Of a stretch of DNA of 21,730 nucleotides, positions 7,431 to 14,431 are shown piece after piece; position 1 is the first letter of the stretch; the number at the start of each line of letters is the position of its first letter. The position numbers and the translations under genes are program-made. Below the pieces are notes generated by a model. The model ran no database searches, was not told the origin of the DNA, and saw nothing but the letters and a program-made list of their open reading frames with translations. The DNA is from DASTPP01 sp035762175 (GTDB lineage: Bacteria > Myxococcota_A > Polyangia > Polyangiales > Polyangiaceae), in NCBI GenBank assembly GCA_035762175.1, contig DASTPP010000050.1, forward strand, positions 1 through 21,730. The letters are read 5' to 3'.

Positions 7431-7459
7431 TTGCCGGCCGCGGCCCCCTTGGGTATTCG
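7431..7459 (+). promoter_or_regulatory. Candidate promoter of the FGE-fold protein gene
   Basis: TTGCCG (7431-7436), a 17-nt spacer and TATTCG (7454-7459) are followed 12 nt later by the ATG at 7472. No Shine-Dalgarno is visible. The -10 match is weak but the spacing is ideal. Confidence 0.35.
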
Positions 7460-7471
7460 GGCTCTGTCCCC

Positions 7472-8665
7472 ATGACGCCGCTCGCCCCCGCCCGCGGCCC
7501 GGCCGCCCTCTTCGTCGCCCTCGCGGCCCTCGCCCTCTGCCCGCTCGGCGGCGAGGCCTGGGCGCAGGCCCGGCAGCCCGCGGGCGGCGCCGGTGGCTCG
7601 CGGGGGGCGGGGGCCCTCACCCTTGGCCCCTCTCAGGGGGGAGAGCGGAAGGGGGCGGCGGCCCTCACCCCTGGCCCCGCTCCCGCGGGAGAGCGGAAGG
7701 GGGCGACGGGCGACAAGCGCCGGCGCGAGGCGCCCGCCCGGGTCGCGCAGAAGGGCGAAGGCCCGCGCGGCGCTGGGGCGAAGGGCGCGAAGGGCGCCGG
7801 GTCGAAGCACAACCGGGGGGGCGCGACCAAGCGCAAGCCCGCGCACCGCCGGGGCAGCGCGCCCGCGAGCGAGGCGTCGCACCACCTGCCCTCGCTCGCG
7901 CCGACGGGCGCGGCCATTCGCTGCCCCGACGACATGGTCGCGGTCGCCGGGCGCTTCTGCATCGACCGCTACGAGGCGACGCTGGTCGAGGCCGACGGCG
8001 GCGAGCTGCTCTCGCCCTACTACCCGCCGCACCCGAAGCTCGCCGTGACCCTGCTCGAGTCCTGGTCGCGGTCGCGCGAAGACGAGCCCGAGGGCACGCT
8101 CGCGCGCTTCATGCCGCTGCCCGCGCTGCCCGCGCACCACCAGATCTCGTTCCGGCCCAAGGCCATGGCCTGGCCGAGCAGCGTGCCGAGCGCCTACGTC
8201 TCGGGCGAGCTCGCGACCGAGGCCTGCGCGGCCGCCGGCAAGCGCCTCTGCAAGGAGGTCGAGTGGGTCACCGCGTGCCGGGGCGACAAGAACACGCCCT
8301 TCCCCTATGGGGGGCGCTACGTGCAGAACGCCTGCAACGTCTTTCGCGAAGACCACCCCGCGCGCCTCTTGCACAACGACTTCTCGTCGGGGCTGCTCGA
8401 CCCCCGCCTCAACCTCGTTCAGGCCGAGGGCAAAGATCTGCTCCGCGTGACCGGCGGCACCCCCGCCTGCGTCAGCCGCTGGGGCGACGACGGCATCTTC
8501 GACCTGGTCGGCAACCTCGACGAGTGGGTCGACGACGCGCAGGGCGTCTTCGTCGGCGGCTTCTACTCGCGCGCGACCCGCAACGGCTGCGACGCGCGCG
8601 TCAGCGCCCACCCGCGCAGCTATTTCGATTATTCGACCGGCGTCCGCTGCTGCAAAGACCCGTGA
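7472..8665 (+). CDS. Exported SUMF1/FGE-fold protein
   Basis: A 397-residue protein. Residues 1-32 form a signal peptide ending AWAQA. Residues about 33-145 are a low-complexity basic linker, and about 148-397 are a formylglycine-generating-enzyme (SUMF1) fold: MVAVAGRFCIDRYEAT, AGKRLCKEVEWVTACRG, FDLVGNLDEWVDD, GGFYSR and a final STGVRCC. The C-type-lectin-like core is clear. The GSWLC...YC cysteine pair of true formylglycine-generating enzymes is not present at the expected place, so it is probably not a sulfatase-activating enzyme but a member of the broad exported subgroup of the fold. Its several Cys residues (for example CxxAGKRLC, CNVF, CVSRW, CC) suggest periplasmic disulfides. The linker contains two in-frame copies of the palindromic repeat found just upstream. 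It has no close operon partner; the next gene is 151 bp away. Confidence 0.88.
   Translation: MTPLAPARGPAALFVALAALALCPLGGEAWAQARQPAGGAGGSRGAGALTLGPSQGGERKGAAALTPGPAPAGERKGATGDKRRREAPARVAQKGEGPRGAGAKGAKGAGSKHNRGGATKRKPAHRRGSAPASEASHHLPSLAPTGAAIRCPDDMVAVAGRFCIDRYEATLVEADGGELLSPYYPPHPKLAVTLLESWSRSREDEPEGTLARFMPLPALPAHHQISFRPKAMAWPSSVPSAYVSGELATEACAAAGKRLCKEVEWVTACRGDKNTPFPYGGRYVQNACNVFREDHPARLLHNDFSSGLLDPRLNLVQAEGKDLLRVTGGTPACVSRWGDDGIFDLVGNLDEWVDDAQGVFVGGFYSRATRNGCDARVSAHPRSYFDYSTGVRCCKDP
7614..7709 (+). repeat. Two in-frame 48-bp copies of the palindromic repeat inside a CDS
   Basis: Units at 7614-7661 and 7662-7709 both begin CCCTCACCC(C/T)TGGCCCC and continue to a GAGAGCGGAAGGGGGCG end. They encode ALTLGPSQGGERKGAA and ALTPGPAPAGERKGAT. 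The first halves match the intergenic element at 7265. The 48-nt spacing (16 codons) keeps the frame. Confidence 0.85.
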
Positions 8666-8779
8666 GCGGGGCGTCCGAGCGGGGCGCGCGCCGAGGGCTG
8701 GGCGCCGTCGGCGTGCAAACGGGGGAGGGCTGTCCTACATCGACGCCCGCCGGGCCGACCTTAGAGAAGAGCGGGGTGG

Positions 8780-8808
8780 TTGACGAGGCGCAGTCGGCTC
8801 GTCAGGCT
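8780..8808 (+). promoter_or_regulatory. Promoter of the membrane protein / large envelope protein pair
   Basis: TTGACG (8780-8785), a 17-nt spacer and CAGGCT (8803-8808) end 8 nt before the ATG at 8817. There is no Shine-Dalgarno, so a leaderless or nearly leaderless transcript is implied. The rest of the 8666-8816 gap shows nothing clear. Confidence 0.45.
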
Positions 8809-8816
8809 GAACGGGC

Positions 8817-9350
8817 ATGATGAAACGGGCCGCGTGGGGTCTGGCCAAGGGGCTCATCGTTGGGGCGCTCATCGCGGCCGCGCTGGTGTTCGGGTTGGGC
8901 GTGGCGAGCTTGACGCACGCGGCGGCGTACATCATGGCGGGGTTGGCGGGGGTCTTGACGGGGTTGGTGGCGGGCAAGCCCATCTGGCACGAGGGCGCGC
9001 GCATCGAGGCGGGGCTCAAGGCCTTCTTCGGGGCGATTCTCGGGGCCGGGGCGCTCTACGCACTGCAGCGCTGGGCGCCGCTCCCGGCCGCGCTCGTGCC
9101 GATGGGGCGCTCGTTCATCGGCGACGTGTCGGTGGCGTCCTTCCCCGTCATCGCGGCCCTGATCGGGCTCCTTTATGAGGTCGACAACACGCCCTCGGCC
9201 GAAGAGCCGGCGCAGAAGAAGCCCGAGGCGGCGGCGCGGCCCGGGCTGCGGGCCCCCTCGGGGGTGAGGCTGCCGGCGAAGTCGGGCCGCGCGGCCGACG
9301 AGGGCGAGTCCGACGAAGACGTGAGCGCCGTCCGTCGCGCGAAGCGATGA
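8817..9350 (+). CDS. Small four-helix inner-membrane protein
   Basis: A 177-residue protein with about four predicted transmembrane helices (near residues 8-31, 33-53, 65-85 and 100-121), rich in Gly and Ala, followed by a charged cytoplasmic-type tail (residues about 123-177) of Pro, Lys, Glu and Asp. I do not recognise the family. Two adjacent ATGs open the gene; the first is used here because it is 8 nt after a good -10-like box. Its TGA overlaps the ATG of the next frame (ATGA at 9347-9350), so it is likely translationally coupled to the large envelope protein that follows and may assemble with it. Confidence 0.82.
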   Translation: MMKRAAWGLAKGLIVGALIAAALVFGLGVASLTHAAAYIMAGLAGVLTGLVAGKPIWHEGARIEAGLKAFFGAILGAGALYALQRWAPLPAALVPMGRSFIGDVSVASFPVIAALIGLLYEVDNTPSAEEPAQKKPEAAARPGLRAPSGVRLPAKSGRAADEGESDEDVSAVRRAKR

Positions 9351-9547
9351 CCGAGGGGCGCGAGCCGCGGCCGCGCCCCGAACTCGAGCGGCGCGGGCGG
9401 GGCGCGCGCGTGGACGGCGCGCCGAGCGCGCGCGCCTTCGGCCCCTTCGTCGGGGCGCTCGGGCGCGTGCTCGGCGTCTCGAGCGGGGCGCTCGGGCGCG
9501 TGCTCGGCGCTCTAGCTGGGGGGGCGGGCGCGTGCTCGGCGCTTTGA
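9347..9547 (+). other. Probable displaced N-terminus of the large envelope protein (frameshift)
   Basis: A 66-codon frame opens at an ATG overlapping the previous stop (ATGA). It has a basic start and then three 11-residue repeats, APSARAFGPFV, GALGRVLGVSS and GALGRVLGALA, before running out of frame at a run of seven G (9518-9524) and stopping at 9547. The repeats continue in register in the next frame if one base is restored. I therefore read it as the true N-terminus of the gene below, giving a product of about 1114 residues, rather than as a separate peptide. Confidence 0.65.
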
Positions 9548-9747
9548 GCAGGGCGGCCAAGCGGGTGCTCGGCCTCGTCGGGGCGTGGCTCGGGCGGGCC
9601 CTCTCGGCGCTGGGCGCGTCGTTCGGGCGAATGCTCGCTCCTCTGGGGCGGTTGCTGGCCCGCATGGTCGGGCCGTTCGGGGCGCGGGCCTCGCGGGCGC
9701 TCGGGCCCTGGCGGGGGCCGCTCGGGCGCGCGGGGCGCAGGCTCGCG
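9419..9747 (+). repeat. Ten 33-bp / 11-residue (hendecad) repeats, one with a missing base
   Basis: Three exact 33-bp units lie at 9419-9517, a 32-bp unit at 9518-9549 and six exact 33-bp units at 9550-9747. All encode xxxxR(V/A/M)(L/V/F)Gxxx with Arg fixed at position 5. The two most similar units (9452-9484, 9485-9517) are nearly identical in DNA. The short unit carries the G7 run. Confidence 0.9.
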
Positions 9748-12690
9748 GCGCTCTGGGCCGACGTGGGCCCGGCGCTCGCGGCGCTCGCCTGCCTGCTCTT
9801 CGTCGCGACGCTCACCGACTCGGTGCCGCTCGAGCTCGCGCCGCCCGACCCCGTCGTGCCGCCCGCCCCCGACGACGTGCCGCACGACGGCTCGCTCGCG
9901 GTCGAGGTGGTCGACGAGGCGGGCAAGCCCGTCGCGGGCGCGTCGGTCCGGGCCTATCTGGTGCGCGACGAGGTGGCGTACGAGGCGGGCAAGGCGACGA
10001 CCGACGGGGCGGGGGCGGCGCGCCTCGGCGCGCTCGTGCGGGGCGAGCTCTGGGTCGTCGCCGAGGCGCCGGGGCGGCAGCGGGCCTCGTCGCACGTCCT
10101 GTCGCTCGGCGACGCGCACGCGCTGCGCATGACGCTGCGGCCCTCGGGGGGGCTCGTGGTGCGCGTCAGCGACGACCGGGGCAAGCCGCTCGCGGGCGCG
10201 CGGGTGTCGGTGCGGGGGGGCGACCCCTTGCCCTTCGGCGCGGCGACGGGCGCCGACGGGCTGGTGACGATCGGGCGGCTCGGCCCGCCGCCCTGGTCGG
10301 TCGAGGCGTCGATGGCCGGCTACGAGAGCGCCCGGCGCTCGTCGGTCGTGCCGGGCCCTTCGCCGCTCGCGTTCGAGCTGCGCCCGCTCGGGCAGATCGC
10401 CGTCGCCGTGCGCAACCCCGACGGGACGCCCGCGCCCGGCGCCGCGGTCATGGTCGCGGGCTCGGGGCTCTGGCCGGCGCGCCGGCTCGAGGCCGACGCC
10501 GAGGGGCGCGCGAACGTCGCGGGGCTGACGGCGGGCGTCTACGATCTGATGGCGCAGCGGGGCGACGAGGTCAGCTCGACGCTCATCGCCGAGCCGCTCG
10601 GCCGCGGCGAGACCAAGTCGGTCGAGCTGGTCCTCGGCCCGGGCCGGCGCGTCAGCGTGCGCACGGTCGACGGCCCGGGCGAAGGCGCGGGGCCGGTGCG
10701 GGGCGCGGCGGTCGTGGCGGCCGAAGAGGGCGTCTCGTCCTTCCCCCGCGAGGGCACGACGGGCGAGAACGGCGTCGTCACGCTCGGCCCCTTCGCGCCC
10801 GGCCCCGTGTCGGTCTCGGCGCGCGCCGAGGGCTTCGTCGCGAGCGCCGCCGCGGCCGTGCCGCCCGACGCCCCGGGCCCCTTCGTCGTCGCGCTGGTGC
10901 GCGCGGCCACGCTGCGCGGCGAGGTCGTCGACAAGGGCGGCTACCCCGTGCAAGGCGCCTTCGTCGAGGTGGTCGGCACCGATCTCGGCGGCATGCCGAT
11001 CGTCGAGACGCCCGAGCGCGCGGGCTTCCGGGCCGCCCACTTCGCCTGGACCTCGCCGGGCCCCGCCGCGCTCATCCCCGCCGGCGAGCTCGGGGTGATG
11101 CCGGGGCCGCTGCCGCACATTCCGCCGCCCGGGCCGACCACGGTGGTGCCGCCCGAGCTCAGGCGCCGCGGCCCGCCCCCGCCCGAGCCCTGGGTCTCGG
11201 GCGACGACGGGCGCTTCAAGGCCGCGCCGGTGCCGCCCGGCCGGCTGCGCGCCCTCGTGCGCCACCCGCTCTACGTCGAGGCCCTGTCCGACGCGGTCGA
11301 CGTGGGCCCGGGCGGCGAGGCGACCGTGAAGGTCGTCTTGCGGGGAGGCGGCAGCATCGAGGGGCGCGTGGTCGACTCGTCGCGCCGCCCGGTCGGCGGG
11401 GCGCGGGTCGAGATGGCCTCGACCTACGGCAGCCTCGTCCGCTCGGTGACGTCGGCCGACGACGGCACCTTCGCCTTCGCCGCCGTGCCGGGCGACGTCA
11501 CGCTCGCGCTGAGCCGCCCCGGCGCCCCCTGGGAGGTCGTCCTGCGCAAGCCGCTCAGCGTGCGCGAGGGCGAGCGCAAAGAGGTGACGCTCGTGCTGCC
11601 CGCGCCCCGCGGCCCGGTCTCCTTCCGGGTGTTCGACGAGAACCGCCGCGCCATCGACGGCGTGCAGCTCGGCGTCGTCTCGCTCGACCCCGACGTGCCG
11701 CTCCGGCGCACGCTCTTCTCGGCCGCCGACGGCACCGCCACGCTCGACGACGCCGAGGGGCTGCCGCTGCGCGTGACCGCGAGCGCGCCCGGGCGGGCGC
11801 CGCTCGACCGCACCATCGAGCGCGCGGCCCGCGAAGAGCCGCTCGTGCTGGTGCGGGGCGCGGCGGTCGAGGGCGAGGTGCGGGCGCGTGGCGGGCGCGA
11901 TCCGGTCGAGGGCGCCGAGGTGACGCTCACGGCGCGCGTCGGCGTCTACCGGGGGCGCACCGACGCCGAGGGCGCCTACCACTTTCGCGACGTGCCCCCC
12001 GGGCCCGCGCGCCTCGCGGTGACGCACGCCGGCCACGCCCCGCGCGAGCTCGAGATCGAGGTGCCCGAGCCCGTGCGCGACCGGGCCTCGCGCCTCGCGC
12101 GCGTCGTGCTCGAGGAGGGCGGGTCGGTCGAGGGCCGCGTGCTCGACGCCCGGGGCGACCCGGTGGTCGGCGCCCGCGTCGCGGCCGGCGCCGTGCCCGC
12201 CTACACGCCGGCCGGGGCGCTGCCCCGGGGCGTCGTCGCGACCGACGCCGAGGGGCGCTTCCGGCTCGACGATCTGCCGCCGGGCGAGGTCGCGCTCGAG
12301 GCCTACCTGCCCTCGAAGGGGCGCGGCCGCGACGAGGCGGTGCCGGTGCGGGCGGGCCGCGTGACCTCGCGCGTGACCCTGCGCCTGCGCGCGGGCGACG
12401 TGCCGTCCGAGCCCGCGGCCATGGCGGGCCTGGCGGTCACGCTCGGCGAGCAGTGGGCGCAGGGCCAGCTCGAGGTGCAGGTGCTGCACGTCGCCCCCGG
12501 CAGCGAGGCCGAGCGCGCCGGCGTGCGCCCGGGCGACGAGATCGCGGCCGTCGACGGCAAGGCGCCCGACTCGCTCGAGGCGGCGCGGCGCGCCCTCTCG
12601 GGCCCCGAGGGCAGCGACGTGGTGGTGCGGCTGCGCCGCGGCGGCGACGAGCTCACGGTGCGCGTCGGCCGCGAGCGGCTGCGGCACTGA
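9532..12690 (+). CDS. Membrane-anchored protein with nine carboxypeptidase-regulatory-like domains and a PDZ domain
   Basis: The open frame from GTG 9532 gives 1052 residues; the real start is probably ATG 9347 in another frame. Residues 1-72 are basic, amphipathic 11-mer repeats. About 78-95 is a transmembrane helix, and the rest should be periplasmic. Repeating beta-sandwich units of the CarboxypepD_reg/CNA-B-like type begin near residues 120, 206, 287, 372, 461, 607, 696, 778 and 864, each with the G-x-V-x-D...G-x-P-x-x-G-A-x-V opening and a D-x-x-G-x-(F/A) turn. About 550-590 is Pro-rich. Residues 964-1045 are a PDZ domain (APGSEAERAGVRPGDEIAAVDG). PDZ domains bind peptide C-termini, so it may be an envelope scaffold or sensor; no protease domain is present. 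It is coupled to the upstream membrane protein and ends 12 bp from the convergent YheU gene. Confidence 0.9.
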   Translation: MLGALSRAAKRVLGLVGAWLGRALSALGASFGRMLAPLGRLLARMVGPFGARASRALGPWRGPLGRAGRRLAALWADVGPALAALACLLFVATLTDSVPLELAPPDPVVPPAPDDVPHDGSLAVEVVDEAGKPVAGASVRAYLVRDEVAYEAGKATTDGAGAARLGALVRGELWVVAEAPGRQRASSHVLSLGDAHALRMTLRPSGGLVVRVSDDRGKPLAGARVSVRGGDPLPFGAATGADGLVTIGRLGPPPWSVEASMAGYESARRSSVVPGPSPLAFELRPLGQIAVAVRNPDGTPAPGAAVMVAGSGLWPARRLEADAEGRANVAGLTAGVYDLMAQRGDEVSSTLIAEPLGRGETKSVELVLGPGRRVSVRTVDGPGEGAGPVRGAAVVAAEEGVSSFPREGTTGENGVVTLGPFAPGPVSVSARAEGFVASAAAAVPPDAPGPFVVALVRAATLRGEVVDKGGYPVQGAFVEVVGTDLGGMPIVETPERAGFRAAHFAWTSPGPAALIPAGELGVMPGPLPHIPPPGPTTVVPPELRRRGPPPPEPWVSGDDGRFKAAPVPPGRLRALVRHPLYVEALSDAVDVGPGGEATVKVVLRGGGSIEGRVVDSSRRPVGGARVEMASTYGSLVRSVTSADDGTFAFAAVPGDVTLALSRPGAPWEVVLRKPLSVREGERKEVTLVLPAPRGPVSFRVFDENRRAIDGVQLGVVSLDPDVPLRRTLFSAADGTATLDDAEGLPLRVTASAPGRAPLDRTIERAAREEPLVLVRGAAVEGEVRARGGRDPVEGAEVTLTARVGVYRGRTDAEGAYHFRDVPPGPARLAVTHAGHAPRELEIEVPEPVRDRASRLARVVLEEGGSVEGRVLDARGDPVVGARVAAGAVPAYTPAGALPRGVVATDAEGRFRLDDLPPGEVALEAYLPSKGRGRDEAVPVRAGRVTSRVTLRLRAGDVPSEPAAMAGLAVTLGEQWAQGQLEVQVLHVAPGSEAERAGVRPGDEIAAVDGKAPDSLEAARRALSGPEGSDVVVRLRRGGDELTVRVGRERLRH

Positions 12691-12702
12691 GCCGCGCCCG
12701 CC

Positions 12703-12999
12703 TCACCCGCCCGCGAGCGACCGCCACTCGCGCTCGGGCACCAGCGTGACCGACTCGGTGTTCGGGTCGTAGACGATCTTCACCTCGCCCCGCTCGAGCT
12801 GCCGCCGGATCTGCCCGACCTTCGTCGCGTGCGAGCACTCGACCTCGCCGTAGTCGGTGCCCTCGCGCAGCACGAAGGCGTCGATGACGCCCGCGAGCGC
12901 GGCCGCGCTGAGCCTCTCGGGAGGGATTTCGACCGGCGGCTGGGGCTCGCCCTCGCGCCGGCGCGGGTCGATCTCGGGGTCGAGCTCGTCGTCGTTCAC
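12703..12999 (-). CDS. yheU: YheU-family (UPF0270) protein
   Basis: A protein of about 98 residues. The core FVLREGTDYGE...KVGQIRRQLERGEVKIVYD...ESVTLVP closely follows the YheU/UPF0270 signature (FVLREGTDYG plus a (R/K)RQL-x-x-GE-x-x-(I/V) segment), a small cytosolic family of unknown function. About 30 acidic, Pro-rich residues precede the core, longer than in enterobacterial YheU (about 72 residues). The GTG at 12999 is preferred because TGCTAGGTT, an extended -10-like element, ends 7 nt upstream; ATGs at 13050 and 13062 are alternatives that add basic residues. It is convergent with the large envelope protein, 12 bp apart. Confidence 0.8.
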   Translation of the reverse strand: MNDDELDPEIDPRRREGEPQPPVEIPPERLSAAALAGVIDAFVLREGTDYGEVECSHATKVGQIRRQLERGEVKIVYDPNTESVTLVPEREWRSLAGG

Positions 13000-13006
13000 G
13001 GGCCTG

Positions 13007-13012
13007 AACCTA
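13007..13012 (-). promoter_or_regulatory. Extended -10-like element before the YheU gene
   Basis: TAGGTT, preceded by TGC (an extended -10 form), ends 7 nt before the GTG at 12999 on the minus strand. No clear -35 or Shine-Dalgarno is seen. Confidence 0.3.
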
Positions 13013-13158
13013 GCACGGGCGACGGGGTAGGCGTCGGGCGGCGCCCACATGTCGGTGAGCATCGCTCGCAAGGGCCGGACGAGGCTCGGGCAAGGTTCGG
13101 GCAAGCGCGGGCAGACCAGGGCAAGGCTCTGGCAGCCATGGCCGGGGGGTCGACCCAG

Positions 13159-13315
13159 GCGTGGCCACCTGCCCCGGGGCATGCGCCCATGCGCCAGGGC
13201 GTGGCACCGTGCGCAGCCGCGTGGCCGCGTGCGCAGTCGCGTGGCCGCGTGCACACCGCCATGGCCACCTGCGCATGCGGCATGGCACCTGGCCACCTGG
13301 CGTGGGCCAGGCGCC
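13159..13315. repeat. Degenerate 20-bp tandem repeat array
   Basis: About eight units begin GCGTGGC or GCATG/CCATGGC at 13159, 13179, 13199, 13219, 13239, 13259, 13280 and 13300. The units at 13219 and 13239 share their first 14 bases. One unit is 21 bp and the last is 16 bp. Because 20 is not a multiple of three and no frame is conserved, it is non-coding. Confidence 0.8.
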
Positions 13316-13325
13316 AAATTCGCGA

Positions 13326-13565
13326 AGGCTTACGCCACGCTCGGAGAGCTTCCGCGCTGCCCCGTTGGCCCCCATGACAGGCAGAATTTGCAACCTGAGC
13401 GGAAGGTGGACGTTAACGCGCCGGTCAAGGCCGGCCCCCATGGCCCCAAGGAGGGGCTTTGGGCAGAGCAAGGGGGGCCCTACGGGTAGAGCGGCGAGGC
13501 CTTCCTGAGGCGCGCTGGGGCCTTTCGGCGAGCGCGGGGGCCCTTCCGGAGCGTGGCGTAAGCCT
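13326..13565. repeat. 17-bp inverted repeat pair
   Basis: AGGCTTACGCCACGCTC at 13326-13342 has its exact reverse complement at 13549-13565, enclosing 206 bp of non-coding DNA. Flanking bases match only partly. Confidence 0.8.
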
Positions 13566-13751
13566 CCGGAGCGAGGCGGAAGGCCCTTCGGGTTTGGGCG
13601 CAGGGGCAACAGGCTTGGCCGCCTGGCCACCGGGGTTGGCCAGGGCGCCAACCTCGGGCGGGTTCGCCTGCGTCCGCCCCGAGCCGCGGACGCAACCTTG
13701 CCCGGCAGCCGATGCCCACGGGAGCTCAGCCCCCGCGGTCGCCGCGGGCGC

Positions 13752-14138
13752 TCAAGCGCGGGGGCGCAGGCGCAGGCGGCGGAAGCGCGTCGCGATGAGC
13801 GCGAGCGCTTCGGCCCGGCTGATGCAGACCGACGCGACCAGCATCAGGGCGCCGAGCGCCAGGAACGCCTTGCCCGCCGCGAGGCCCCAGGCGGTCAGCT
13901 TGAGGTCGTAGGCCATCCACAAGACGTTCATGCAGGCCCAGGCGACCATGGCGCCGGCGACCAGCCAGCCCGCCCAGGTGCGTCTCAGAAAGCGGAAGAC
14001 GAGAAGGTTCAGGAGCAGGGTCGGCACCGCGAGCGTTACCGCGAGCGGGGCGATGCTCAGCATCCAGCTTGCGTCCATCGCGAACCAGGCGACCGAGCCG
14101 GCCGTCTCGACCAGCACCAGACCATGCTCTCTGTTCAT
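13752..14138 (-). CDS. Small membrane protein of unknown function
   Basis: A 128-residue protein with about four hydrophobic helices (near residues 7-24, 27-48, 56-76 and 86-106), Trp-rich in the first three (WFAMDASWML, WAGWLVAGAMVAWACMNVLWM), ending in a very basic Arg-rich tail on the presumed cytoplasmic side. Family not recognised. The ATG is preceded by AAAGAG close to the start and a TGCTATTTC extended -10-like string about 30 nt upstream on the minus strand, so unlike several neighbours it has a leader with a plausible ribosome binding site. The leader is AT-richer than its surroundings. The hydrophobic pattern and start context support a real gene. Confidence 0.75.
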   Translation of the reverse strand: MNREHGLVLVETAGSVAWFAMDASWMLSIAPLAVTLAVPTLLLNLLVFRFLRRTWAGWLVAGAMVAWACMNVLWMAYDLKLTAWGLAAGKAFLALGALMLVASVCISRAEALALIATRFRRLRLRPRA

Positions 14139-14230
14139 TTCTCTTTGGACACCTCTTTCTGCGCACGAGAAATAGCACCCGCGCCCCCCCCCTTCGAGAC
14201 CAGATCGCAGGCCCGCCGCACTTCATTCTC

Positions 14231-14365
14231 GCCCGCCCGGCGGGGCGCCGAGCCGCACGTCGCCCGGGGCAGTTCGCCCGCCCGGCGGGGCGCCGAGGCG
14301 CACGTCATCCGGGGCGGTTCGCCCACCCGGCGGGGCGCCGAGGCGCACGTCGCCCGGGGCGGTCC
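14231..14365. repeat. 45-bp tandem repeat, three units plus a degenerate fourth
   Basis: Units at 14231-14275, 14276-14320 and 14321-14365 share GCCC(G/A)CCCGGCGGGGCGCCGAG followed by CGCACGTC and CCGGGGC. A partial fourth unit runs from 14366 to about 14390. It fills most of the 293-bp gap between the hydrolase and small membrane protein genes. The CCCGGCGGGGCGCCG core can fold back on itself. Confidence 0.88.
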
Positions 14366-14431
14366 GTCCGCTCGGCGGGGGCGCCGAGTGACGCCGCGAA
14401 GCGACTGGGGCGTCTGCGCGCGGCGGCGCGC

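Larger units (their letters stand above)
13013..13751. other. Gene-free, repeat-rich intergenic region
   Basis: About 740 bp between two minus-strand genes. Open frames exist on both strands, but their products are low-complexity Arg/Pro/Ala/His strings with no domain, signal or start context. The left half is a degenerate 20-bp tandem array; a 17-bp inverted repeat spans the middle. The 13070-13130 part has loosely repeated GGGCAAG motifs. I see no tRNA, small-protein gene or strong terminator. Confidence 0.7.

Noticed and set aside
9148..12687. A 1179-codon minus-strand open frame
   Set aside because: It lies opposite the carboxypeptidase-regulatory/PDZ gene; its product is Arg/His/Asp-rich with no domain. 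High GC removes stop codons from antisense frames.
13010..13911. Several 100-210 codon frames on both strands in the repeat-rich gap
   Set aside because: Their products are translations of the 20-bp and other repeats, with no conserved frame, hydrophobic pattern or ribosome site.
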